In this document: positions 25,681 through 32,997 of the stretch, in pieces
How the letters are laid out: each line of letters opens with the position of its first letter
Numbering within the stretch: the stretch's first letter is position 1
Source of the DNA: Bordetella parapertussis
GTDB taxonomy: Bacteria > Pseudomonadota > Gammaproteobacteria > Burkholderiales > SG8-41
Assembly: GCA_945862135.1 (NCBI GenBank)
Contig: CAMAYE010000008.1
Span: forward strand, 1 to 38,995
DNA length: 38,995 nt
Direction: 5' to 3'
The notes under the pieces: model-generated
The model's database searches: none
What the model was told of the DNA's origin: nothing
The model's input: only the letters and a program-made list of their open reading frames with translations
Translations under genes and position numbers: made by a program

Positions 25681-26643
25681 TTAAAGTTTGACGCCGAGGT
25701 CTCGCACCAGCTTGCCCCACTGCGCAATACCCGAGCGCATGGATTCACGCAGTTGTTCCGGCGTGCCGCCGGCAGGCTCCGTGCCATCAGCGGCAAATGC
25801 CGCCTTGACCTCGGGCTGTGCCAGTACCGCATTGGTGTCTCGGTTGACTACATTGACCACGGCCTGCGGCATTTTGGCCGGTCCCAGCACAGCAAACCAG
25901 CTCGCCGCCGAATATCCGGGCAGGCCCGATTCAGCCACTGTCGGCACTTCGGGCAACACCGGCGAACGCTGCGCGGAAGTCACGCCGAGCACGCGCAGAC
26001 GGCCGCTCTTGATCTGCGGCACTGCTGACGGAAACGGTGCAAATGCGAGCTGGATCTGGCCACCTATGACATCGGTCACCGCCGGATTGGCGCCCTTGTA
26101 CGGAATATGTGTCATCTGGATACCGGCAAGCGCCTTGAAGTGCTCGGCAAACAGGTGGTTCCAGGTGCCGTTTCCAGCTGACCCGTAATTGAGTTTGCCG
26201 GGATTGGTTTTGCCGTAGGCGATCAGTTCGCCGACATTTTTCGCCGGCAGGCCCGGATTCACCACCAGCAGGCCCGGCGGCTGTGACACCAGCACCACCG
26301 GGGTCAGATCTTTCAGCGGATCGTAGGGCAGTTTCGGAAACAGGCTGGGGCCAACGAGAATGTTGCCGAATGACGCCAGCGCAATGGTGTAACCGTCGGC
26401 AGGCGCCTTGGACAGCATCTCCACACCCAGCGTGCCGCCCGCACCTGCGCGGTTATCAACAACAACCTGTTGATTCCATTTTTCCGACAGCTTCAGAGCA
26501 ATCAGACGGCCTTGCACATCGGTGTTGCCGCCGGGCGCAAAAGGCACGATGAAGCGCACGGGGCGTGAAGGAAAGTTCTGTGCTGACGCCGGCAGCACTG
26601 TTGCAGCAGCAATCAGTGCGGGAATCAGAATTCGATGGGACAT
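25681..26643 (-). CDS. Bug/TctC-family periplasmic receptor (fifth)
   Basis: ATG 26643 follows a GAGGAGCA Shine-Dalgarno (complement of 26648-26656) and gives 320 residues; the frame open to 26715 lacks a signal peptide in that extension. Signal peptide ALIAAATVLPASAQ, then RPVRFIVPFAPGGNTDVQ, VVVDNRAGAGGTLG, PADGYTIALASFG and THIPYKGANPAVTDV. It lies between the two carboxyltransferase genes, 13 bp upstream of copy 1, so ligand uptake and CoA-dependent degradation are probably coupled. Confidence 0.93.
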   Translation of the reverse strand: MSHRILIPALIAAATVLPASAQNFPSRPVRFIVPFAPGGNTDVQGRLIALKLSEKWNQQVVVDNRAGAGGTLGVEMLSKAPADGYTIALASFGNILVGPSLFPKLPYDPLKDLTPVVLVSQPPGLLVVNPGLPAKNVGELIAYGKTNPGKLNYGSAGNGTWNHLFAEHFKALAGIQMTHIPYKGANPAVTDVIGGQIQLAFAPFPSAVPQIKSGRLRVLGVTSAQRSPVLPEVPTVAESGLPGYSAASWFAVLGPAKMPQAVVNVVNRDTNAVLAQPEVKAAFAADGTEPAGGTPEQLRESMRSGIAQWGKLVRDLGVKL

Positions 26644-26762
26644 GGTCTGCTCCTCCTTCATCAACGGGTGCAGCGGTCTTGTTGCCGCTTCGTTGCAACC
26701 CTGGATTAAAGGCAACGCAGTCCGCGGGACCGCGCGCCAGCAACATTCAAGGCAATTTCAAA

Positions 26763-28298
26763 TCAGTAACTGGTTGGCCAGTTGCGCAGCAGGTGGTCGC
26801 CCACACCGTTTTTCATGCCCTTGCGGTGAATTTCCAGCGTGCGGATCAGCCACGCTCGGGTATCGCGCGGGTCGAGCACATGCTGCGCTTCGTACAGTTC
26901 GGCCAGGCCCCAAGCCGAGGTGTCGCGTTCGACTTCGGCTTTGAGCTTGGCGAACTTCTCGGGATCGTCCTGCTGCTTGATGCCGTACAACACATTGACT
27001 GATACCGCCGGGTCCATGAAACCGAGATCCGCCGTCGGCCATACCGCGACTTCATCCGCGCCCTTGCCGCCAGCCATGTTGATGTAAGCCTGACCGTAGT
27101 CCTTGCGCATGATCACCGTCAGCTTGGGCACGGTGACCTGCGACAGCGCGTTCATCCAGTTGATGACCTTGCCCGGCATACCACGGATTTCGCCTTCAAC
27201 GCCGATCAGGAAGCCCGGCACATCGACCAGGAATACCAGCGGTACGTTGAACGAGTCACACAACACCATAAAGCTGATGACCTTCTGCACCGCGTCGGCA
27301 TCAAGCGCGCCGCCCTTGTACATCGGGTTGTTGGCGATGAAGCCCACGCTTTTGCCGTCGAGTCGCGCCAGCACTGTCGAGATCGATTTGCCGAAACGTT
27401 CCTTCAGCTCGAACATCGAATCCTTGTCGGACACCGCGGCAATGATCTTGCGCACGTCATACACCTTGTTGCGCGATTCCGGCAGGATGTCAAAGATGGT
27501 CTTGCAGGCTTCGTCCGAGCCGGCCGGCACCGGAACCTCGGGCGGTGGCTGCATATAGTGGCTGGGCAGATAGGACAGAAACTTCTTGATTGCATCCATC
27601 GCCTGCTGATCGGTATCGACGGCCATGTCGGCCAGGCCCGATACACCCGTCAGCAGTTTCCATCCGCCGAGGTCCTCGGCTTCGATCGGCTTGTTGATCG
27701 CAATCGACGTGACGTTGGGGCTGGCAATCGCCATGATCGCGCCCTTGCGCATCACCACAAAATCCGACATGGCGGAATACCAGGTCGATGAGCCGTAACA
27801 CTGGCCCAGCAGCGCCGAACACCACGGCGATTCACGCAGGCGCTGATATTCATGCGGATCCTGCGCAATGATCGCGCGGCCGGCCGAACCCATGCGGTCG
27901 GGCATGCGCGCGCCGGACGATTCACCAAGCATCACCAACGGCATGCCGCGTTTGTTCGCAACCTGCTTCACATGCTTGATCTTTTTCATGTTGATCACGG
28001 CGGACGACGCACCGAGAACGGTGAAGTCGTTCGACACCAGCGCAATATCACGGCCGTCGATCTTGGCGAAGCCGGCGACTTTGCCGTCGGCAGGCGTCTT
28101 GTGTTTGACCGCAGGCTGGTTGCTGCGCGCGAAACGTCCGGATTCAATGAACGAGCCTTCGTCGATCAGGTAATCGATGCGCTCACGGGCGTTGAGATGG
28201 CCCTCAGCCTTGCGCTTGGCCAACTTCTCCGGTCCGCCCATGCCGAGCGCTTCATCAGTTTTCTGTTTGAATTCTTCGATCAGTTTTTCAAATGCCAC
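26763..28298 (-). CDS. Acyl-CoA carboxylase carboxyltransferase subunit (copy 2)
   Basis: The 511-residue protein has the same domain order as copy 1: GHLNARERIDYLIDEGSFIE, ADGKVAGFAKIDGRDIA, VMLGESSGARMPD, FIANNPMYKGGALDADAVQK, LVDVPGFLIGVEGE and DPRDTRAWLIRTL. By eye more than half of residues agree with copy 1, with clear differences in the acyl-CoA pocket region (QDPHEYQRLRESPW versus KDDPYEYQRMREVPW is conserved, while the segments after SSGARMPD differ). They could form a mixed hexamer or serve separate substrates. A 153-bp non-coding gap separates it from the acyl-CoA dehydrogenase upstream, so it may have its own promoter. Confidence 0.9.
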   Translation of the reverse strand: MAFEKLIEEFKQKTDEALGMGGPEKLAKRKAEGHLNARERIDYLIDEGSFIESGRFARSNQPAVKHKTPADGKVAGFAKIDGRDIALVSNDFTVLGASSAVINMKKIKHVKQVANKRGMPLVMLGESSGARMPDRMGSAGRAIIAQDPHEYQRLRESPWCSALLGQCYGSSTWYSAMSDFVVMRKGAIMAIASPNVTSIAINKPIEAEDLGGWKLLTGVSGLADMAVDTDQQAMDAIKKFLSYLPSHYMQPPPEVPVPAGSDEACKTIFDILPESRNKVYDVRKIIAAVSDKDSMFELKERFGKSISTVLARLDGKSVGFIANNPMYKGGALDADAVQKVISFMVLCDSFNVPLVFLVDVPGFLIGVEGEIRGMPGKVINWMNALSQVTVPKLTVIMRKDYGQAYINMAGGKGADEVAVWPTADLGFMDPAVSVNVLYGIKQQDDPEKFAKLKAEVERDTSAWGLAELYEAQHVLDPRDTRAWLIRTLEIHRKGMKNGVGDHLLRNWPTSY

Positions 28299-28418
28299 GG
28301 CTAATCCTTCGGGTCAATAACGAGGTCGCGCAAAAGGCGCGTTGTCGGTCCGGCCATTCTAGGGCAGTGCCGGAGGTCGGTGCGGGCAGGTGCCGCTTCG
28401 TGGACATCAAAAGTACTG

Positions 28419-28441
28419 ATTGGCCGCTAAAGGCGGCCAAT
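28419..28441 (-). terminator. Hairpin behind the acyl-CoA dehydrogenase gene, possible terminator
   Basis: A perfect 9-bp inverted repeat (ATTGGCCGC / GCGGCCAAT) with a 5-base loop starts 10 bases after the dehydrogenase stop. On the - strand it is followed, after CAGTAC, by TTTT, a weak and displaced T-run. It may be an intrinsic terminator or an mRNA-stabilising hairpin separating the AcnX-ACAD transcript from the carboxyltransferase transcript. Confidence 0.5.
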
Positions 28442-28451
28442 TAGTCGGCGA

Positions 28452-29597
28452 TCAGCTTTTCAGCATGTGCCGCGCAATCACCAGTTGCTGAATCTGACTG
28501 GTGCCTTCATAAAGCCGGAACAGCCTCACATCACGATACAACCGCTCCACCGCTGAAGCCTGCATATAGCCCGCACCGCCGTGAATCTGCACTGCACGGT
28601 CCGCGACGCGGCCGACCATCTCGGCGCAAAACAGCTTGGCGCAGGAGGCTTCCATCGTGATGCTCACCCCTGTGTCTTTTTTGCGCGCTGCTTCGAGCAC
28701 CATGCTGCGACCTGCGTAAACCTCGGCTTTGGAATCGGCAAGCATCGCCTGGACCAACTGAAACTCGGCGACCGGCTTGCCGAACTGCTTGCGCTCGCGG
28801 GCATAGTTCAGCGCCTCGTCCAGCAGGCGTTCTGCCGCACCGACGCAGACCGCGGCAATATTGAGCCGTGCCTTGTCGAGCACCTTCATCGCGGTCTTGA
28901 AACCCATGCCTTCCTGGCCGCCGATGATGTTGGCGGCCGGCACACGCACGTTGTCGAAGATCACATCAGCGGTATGCGAGCCGCGCTGTCCCATCTTGCG
29001 GTCATAGGGCCCGACCGTCAGGCCCGGCGTCTTGCGTTCGACGATGAAGGCCGACACACCTTTCGCATCCTTTGAATTCAGATCGGTGCGCGCCATCAAC
29101 GTAAAAACGTCGGCTTCCGGCGCATTGGTGATGTAACGCTTGCTGCCGTTGATGACATAAAAATCGCCATCGCGTTTTGCCGTGGTGCGCAGCGAACCGG
29201 CGTCGGAACCGGCTTCCGGTTCGGTCAGCGCGAAGGAGCCGGTGATTTCACCAGCTGCAAGTCGCGGCAGGTATTTCTTTTTCTGTTCTTCGCTGCCGTC
29301 GATGACGATGCCTTGCGAACCGATGCCGGTGTTGGTGCCGAAGCGCGAACGGAACACCGGCGAGGCGTAACACACGGCCATCGACGTCAGCACCTCTTCT
29401 TCGGTCGTCAGGCCGAGGCCGCCGTATTCCTCGGGAATGGTCAGCCCGAATAGGCCGAGTTCGCGCATCGCGGCAACGATGTCGGTTGGAATCTCGTCGC
29501 TTTCGGTGACTTCTTCCTCGCGCGGAATGAGCTTCTCACGGACGAAGCGTTGCAGGGTGTCGAGCAGAATGGAAAAGGATTCGGGGTCGCGGATCAT
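28452..29597 (-). CDS. Acyl-CoA dehydrogenase
   Basis: The 381 residues are full length for the family. Seen are the FAD/substrate-binding middle strand (ITGSFALTEPEAGSDAGSLR, FYVINGSKRYITNA), QRGSHTADVIFDNVRVPA, and the C-terminal helical domain with VQIHGGAGYMQASAVERLYR and RLYEGTSQIQ, where the Glu in YEGTS is the usual catalytic base. It oxidises an acyl-CoA to the 2-enoyl-CoA, passing electrons to ETF. It follows a Bug receptor gene by 105 bp and precedes the carboxyltransferases, so the cluster resembles branched-chain or dicarboxylic acyl-CoA degradation. Confidence 0.93.
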   Translation of the reverse strand: MIRDPESFSILLDTLQRFVREKLIPREEEVTESDEIPTDIVAAMRELGLFGLTIPEEYGGLGLTTEEEVLTSMAVCYASPVFRSRFGTNTGIGSQGIVIDGSEEQKKKYLPRLAAGEITGSFALTEPEAGSDAGSLRTTAKRDGDFYVINGSKRYITNAPEADVFTLMARTDLNSKDAKGVSAFIVERKTPGLTVGPYDRKMGQRGSHTADVIFDNVRVPAANIIGGQEGMGFKTAMKVLDKARLNIAAVCVGAAERLLDEALNYARERKQFGKPVAEFQLVQAMLADSKAEVYAGRSMVLEAARKKDTGVSITMEASCAKLFCAEMVGRVADRAVQIHGGAGYMQASAVERLYRDVRLFRLYEGTSQIQQLVIARHMLKS

Positions 29598-29606
29598 TTA
29601 AATTCA

Positions 29607-29691
29607 GTGGCTGGTTAATGGTGGCGGGTAACTTCAGATCATAGTCCAGCGCGTCGGTTCGGGTGTTAACCAGCCACCGTTCACCCGCCAC
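29607..29691. repeat. Interleaved inverted repeats in an intergenic region
   Basis: Two inverted repeats are nested in alternation: GTGGCTGGTTAA (29607-29618) with TTAACCAGCCAC (29666-29677), and GTGGCGGGT (29621-29629) with ACCCGCCAC (29683-29691). Because the arms alternate they cannot all pair in one simple hairpin; a pseudoknot or two exclusive folds are possible. The region fills the 105 bp between a Bug receptor gene and the acyl-CoA dehydrogenase gene. It could also be a small dispersed repeat. Confidence 0.6.
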
Positions 29692-29702
29692 TAGCCACGG
29701 AT

Positions 29703-30671
29703 TTATTGCAGTTCGACGTTCGCGTCCTTGATCACCTTCGCCCATTTGGTGATTTCCGACTGGATCAGCACTGCAAACTCCGCCGAAGTATTACCCACCG
29801 GTTCGCCGCCGAGTTCAGAGATGCGTTTGTTGACATCCGGCAACCTGACGATGCGGGCGGTTTCCGCTGACAACTTGTCTACGATGGCCTTCGGTGTTCC
29901 GGCAGTCGCCAGCAATCCGAACCAGGCGACCGAATCGTAGCCGGGTACGCCCGCCTCGGCGATGGTCGGCAGGTTGGGCACCGCGGCAACACGCTTGGCC
30001 GGGCTGACCGCCAGCGCGCGGATCTTGCCGGCCTGCACCTGCGGCAGGTACGGCGGCATGTTGTCGATGGTGACGGCAATCTGTCCACCCATGACGTCAC
30101 CCATCACACCCGCGCTGCCTTTATACGGAATATGCACGATGTTGGTACCGGTCATGCTCTTGAATAATTCCATCGACAGGTGGGCGGTGCTGCCATTGCC
30201 CGGCGAACCATAGGACAGCTTACCGGGATTGGCCTTGGCATGGGCGATGAATTCCTTGACGTTTTTTACCGGCAACGCGTTGTTGACCACCATGATGTTG
30301 GGCACCATCGCCACCAGACTGACCGGTGCGAAGCTTTGTTGCGGATGCCAGTTGAGCTTGCGGTAGAGGCTGACGTTGATGCCGTGGGTGCCGGCGGTAC
30401 CCATGATCAGCGTATAACCATCGGGGGTCGCACGCGCGGCGACTTCGGTGCCGATGTTGCCGGCAGCGCCGGCGCGGTTGTCAACGATCACCGGCTGGCC
30501 CCAGGCGTCGGTCATTTTCTGTCCGACGAGGCGCGCGAGGATATCGGTCGCACCACCCGGAGGATAGGCCACGATAATGCGTATGGGTTTGACCGGAAAG
30601 ACTTCCGCCGCTTCTGCGGACAAGGGCAGGACAGTCGCGGCCAACAATGCGATGGACATCAGCGGCTTCAT
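29703..30671 (-). CDS. Bug/TctC-family periplasmic receptor (sixth)
   Basis: 322 residues with a signal peptide (IALLAATVLPLSAEAAE) and the Bug motif series: PIRIIVAYPPGGATDIL, VIVDNRAGAAGNIG, ATPDGYTLIMGTAG and VHIPYKGSAGVMGDV. GAGGAG lies upstream. It is 51 bp downstream of the aconitase X small-subunit gene on the same strand and so is the likely receptor for the substrate of that operon. Confidence 0.93.
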   Translation of the reverse strand: MKPLMSIALLAATVLPLSAEAAEVFPVKPIRIIVAYPPGGATDILARLVGQKMTDAWGQPVIVDNRAGAAGNIGTEVAARATPDGYTLIMGTAGTHGINVSLYRKLNWHPQQSFAPVSLVAMVPNIMVVNNALPVKNVKEFIAHAKANPGKLSYGSPGNGSTAHLSMELFKSMTGTNIVHIPYKGSAGVMGDVMGGQIAVTIDNMPPYLPQVQAGKIRALAVSPAKRVAAVPNLPTIAEAGVPGYDSVAWFGLLATAGTPKAIVDKLSAETARIVRLPDVNKRISELGGEPVGNTSAEFAVLIQSEITKWAKVIKDANVELQ

Positions 30672-30722
30672 GAGGCTCCTCCTCGGGTTTTCATGCGGTG
30701 GTCCGCAGGTTTAATAGTAAGG

Positions 30723-31160
30723 TCAGGTGATGCCGCGACGAACCAGCGTCAGTGTCCGCCGTGCCGGATTGACGCGCACAATGTCACCGGTACGGATCAG
30801 CGCATAGGGATCCGCAGACCACCCTTCAGTTATGGTGATGCCGGCAAACACTGCGCCTTGAACCATCACCGGATTGGTGACGCCGAAGACAAAGGCTTTG
30901 GGGGCGATGCCCTTGTGCTGGATGTCATAAAACGCCCAGCCGGCGGCAATGCCGCCCTTGGCGCTCGGCGTTATCAGAATTTTGTCCTTGATGTTTTGGC
31001 CTTCCAGCGCGTGGCCGGGTCGCGAGATCAGACCGCTCCAGCGGTCGAGGTCGTAACGCGGAGAAAAGCCTTCGGTGGAGACCAGTGCTTCACCTTCGAC
31101 AATCTTTCCGAACGCCCGATTGACGCGGATGGTGTTGCCCGGCGTCACGCGTTTGCTCAC
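30723..31160 (-). CDS. Aconitase X swivel-domain subunit (DUF126)
   Basis: The 145 residues match the small, swivelling domain of aconitase X: GNTIRVNRAFGKIVEGEALV, ISRPGHALEGQNIKDKIL, PSAKGGIAAGWAFYD and FGVTNPVMVQGAVFAGI. It pairs with the catalytic subunit encoded just upstream, whose stop it overlaps by 4 bases (ATGA-type), so the two are translated together. Known AcnX enzymes are cis-3-hydroxy-L-proline dehydratase in bacteria and phosphomevalonate dehydratase in archaea. Confidence 0.9.
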   Translation of the reverse strand: MSKRVTPGNTIRVNRAFGKIVEGEALVSTEGFSPRYDLDRWSGLISRPGHALEGQNIKDKILITPSAKGGIAAGWAFYDIQHKGIAPKAFVFGVTNPVMVQGAVFAGITITEGWSADPYALIRTGDIVRVNPARRTLTLVRRGIT

Positions 31161-32401
31161 CGCACATCCTTGCCGGTGCAGGCGATGTCAATGCATTCGC
31201 CGGTGCGGCGCAGGATGGTATTGAATTTATGCGCACCGATGATATTGGCGAGTTTTGCCGAATTGGTGACGAGATTGCTCCAGCCTTCGCGCACGCGCAT
31301 CTGCGGCAGGTTCTGCAGAATGTAGAAACACACGCCCTCGAGAACGACTGCGCCGGACTGTTCGATGTCCTGCAGATAACCCAGTTCCTTCGCGGCGCTT
31401 TTGACGCCGTTGCTGGTGGTGATGAACAGCTGGCTGCCCTTCGCCACCTTGCGGCCCTTGAGCAGCGAGGCCAGCGTTTTCATTTCAAAAAGCGATTGCT
31501 GCGGCCCGGAGAACACCACCAGGTTCAGCGGATTGTTCTGCTTGTCGTAATCAGCATAGACTTTTTCGAGATCGCGGTTGGTAACCGTCATTACTTCTTT
31601 CGGCTTGCGCCCGCCGAAGGCCGCTTTCAGCGTCGGTGCTTCCGGCGTCACTCCAACCATATGGAACATGCCCATCGAGCCGTAACTCGCCAGTGCGGCG
31701 CCGAGCTGTTTCAGCTCATCCGCAGTGGGTGTGCGTTTGACGCCGGTGAATACCGGCACGGCGTAATAGTCCTGATGTCCCGAGCCGACGATCTTGCCGA
31801 TCGCGCCCCAGTCGGCCAGATCATTCAGTTCGGCATTCAGATTGACCTGGAAAGTCCCGCGGCGGTGTTCGTCGAGATGGAAGCCGTATTCGGGAACGCG
31901 CCCGGTCAGGCCTGCGGCGAGCGCGGCGGGACCGGCTTCAAAATTCGAACGCGCGCCGAACACTGAGTTGGCGTAGATCACCGTACCCGTATCGCCCCAG
32001 GCGACATGTTCACCGAGATGAGGCTGGTACAGCGTCTGGTAATTGATGCAGGTGTCGGCAGTGATGACATCCATGCGCCGCAGGCAGGCGATGAGTTCTT
32101 TTTCCTTGCGCGCTTCGTTGGCATCCTGCTTGAGATGTTCGACGTGGGCGAAGTCGATGCAGCGCGCATTGGTGGTCGTCGGCTGCCGGCATTTGGCGCC
32201 GGACTGCGCGGCCCTTTCGAGAAAGGACTTGCCGGCGTCGCCCATGACTTCGATGTCGCCCATCATGTGCACATTCGACACCGGCACAAACCTTTTCGCG
32301 CCGAAAAACTTGCCGACTTCCAGCTGCAGTTGCAGCGCTTCCTGCACCGCGCGGCCCTGCTCGCCGCGCAGCATTTTTTTCTCCTCTGCCGTCAGTCGCA
32401 T
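31157..32401 (-). CDS. Aconitase X catalytic subunit (DUF521, Fe-S dehydratase)
   Basis: The 414 residues begin MRLTAEEKKMLRGEQG and run through VHMMGDIEVMGDAG, TTTNARCIDFAH, ITADTCINYQTLYQPHLGEH, GDTGTVIYANSVFGARSNFE and a C-terminal ECIDIACTGKDVR; cysteines in these segments and in VLEGVCFYIL are candidates for the Fe-S ligands. The two-gene arrangement with a separate swivel subunit is one of the known bacterial AcnX types. Typical cis-3-hydroxyproline genes (proline racemase, pyrroline reductase) are absent; a cupin, an amidohydrolase and a Bug receptor are its neighbours, so the substrate here may be different. Confidence 0.9.
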   Translation of the reverse strand: MRLTAEEKKMLRGEQGRAVQEALQLQLEVGKFFGAKRFVPVSNVHMMGDIEVMGDAGKSFLERAAQSGAKCRQPTTTNARCIDFAHVEHLKQDANEARKEKELIACLRRMDVITADTCINYQTLYQPHLGEHVAWGDTGTVIYANSVFGARSNFEAGPAALAAGLTGRVPEYGFHLDEHRRGTFQVNLNAELNDLADWGAIGKIVGSGHQDYYAVPVFTGVKRTPTADELKQLGAALASYGSMGMFHMVGVTPEAPTLKAAFGGRKPKEVMTVTNRDLEKVYADYDKQNNPLNLVVFSGPQQSLFEMKTLASLLKGRKVAKGSQLFITTSNGVKSAAKELGYLQDIEQSGAVVLEGVCFYILQNLPQMRVREGWSNLVTNSAKLANIIGAHKFNTILRRTGECIDIACTGKDVR

Positions 32402-32436
32402 CGGGAGAGTATAACTATTTGATTTTAATGACTATT

Positions 32437-32955
32437 TTAACGTCTGGCCGTTTTCTTTTTCGCCGTTTTTTTCGCCGGGCCGAAGCCCTTCTCGAAATGC
32501 GGCCCGCTCATCGTGCCGTCCACAGCCTTGCCGATGATGCCCTGCGACAGATCTTTGATCGCCAGGAAAATGACGTCCTTGTCCTTGGTCGACGAGATCA
32601 GGTTGTGCGGCGCGTTCGCCGGAATGTAGATCAAGGTGCCGGCAGGGGCGACAACGCGTTTGCCGTTGACCGACCCCACCAGCGTGCCTTGCAGTACATA
32701 GTTCAGCTGCTCGTTCTTGTGCGTGTGCATCCGTGAGCCGGTACCGCGTGGCTTGTGGATGTAGCCGACGAGTATGCGTGAACCTTCAACAACACCGCCG
32801 TGCGAAGTCGAATAGCCGGTGCCCGCGGGCACTTTTTTCAGTTTCGCCATGCGGAAGTGATACTGGCCGTTTCCGGCGCGGATGGCGCCAACGGTCTTGG
32901 TTACGGATGCTGCTTTTTTTACGGCTTTTTTAACTGCCTTCTTTGCTGCGGCCAT
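32437..32955 (-). CDS. Cupin-domain protein with lysine/alanine-rich tails
   Basis: ATG 32955 is preceded by GGAGGGGG at proper distance and gives 172 residues. The central part is a cupin (GTGSRMHTHKNEQLNYVLQG, then VAPAGTLIYIPANAPHNLIS), with histidines suited to bind a metal. It is flanked by unusual tails: an N-terminal run of AAKK/AVKK repeats (about residues 2-20) and a C-terminal AKKTAKKKTARR. Such tails resemble bacterial histone-H1-like or AlgP-like segments and could bind nucleic acid or polyanions. The gene is in the AcnX operon, 35 bp upstream of the catalytic subunit gene. Confidence 0.85.
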   Translation of the reverse strand: MAAAKKAVKKAVKKAASVTKTVGAIRAGNGQYHFRMAKLKKVPAGTGYSTSHGGVVEGSRILVGYIHKPRGTGSRMHTHKNEQLNYVLQGTLVGSVNGKRVVAPAGTLIYIPANAPHNLISSTKDKDVIFLAIKDLSQGIIGKAVDGTMSGPHFEKGFGPAKKTAKKKTARR

Positions 32956-32997
32956 GCTCAACCCCCTCCGGTTGTTCGTTACGTAATCCCATACGGA

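Noticed and set aside
24165-25691. 508-codon open frame on the + strand
   Set aside because: It lies antisense to a carboxyltransferase gene, has a His/Arg-rich non-protein-like composition and no family match; it is caused by GC-rich codon usage.
28299-28418. Possible small gene or RNA before the carboxyltransferase copy 2
   Set aside because: No convincing start, frame or stable structure apart from the hairpin at 28419; probably a promoter region.
30180-31325. 381-codon open frame on the + strand
   Set aside because: Antisense to the sixth Bug gene and the AcnX small subunit, both clearly coding.
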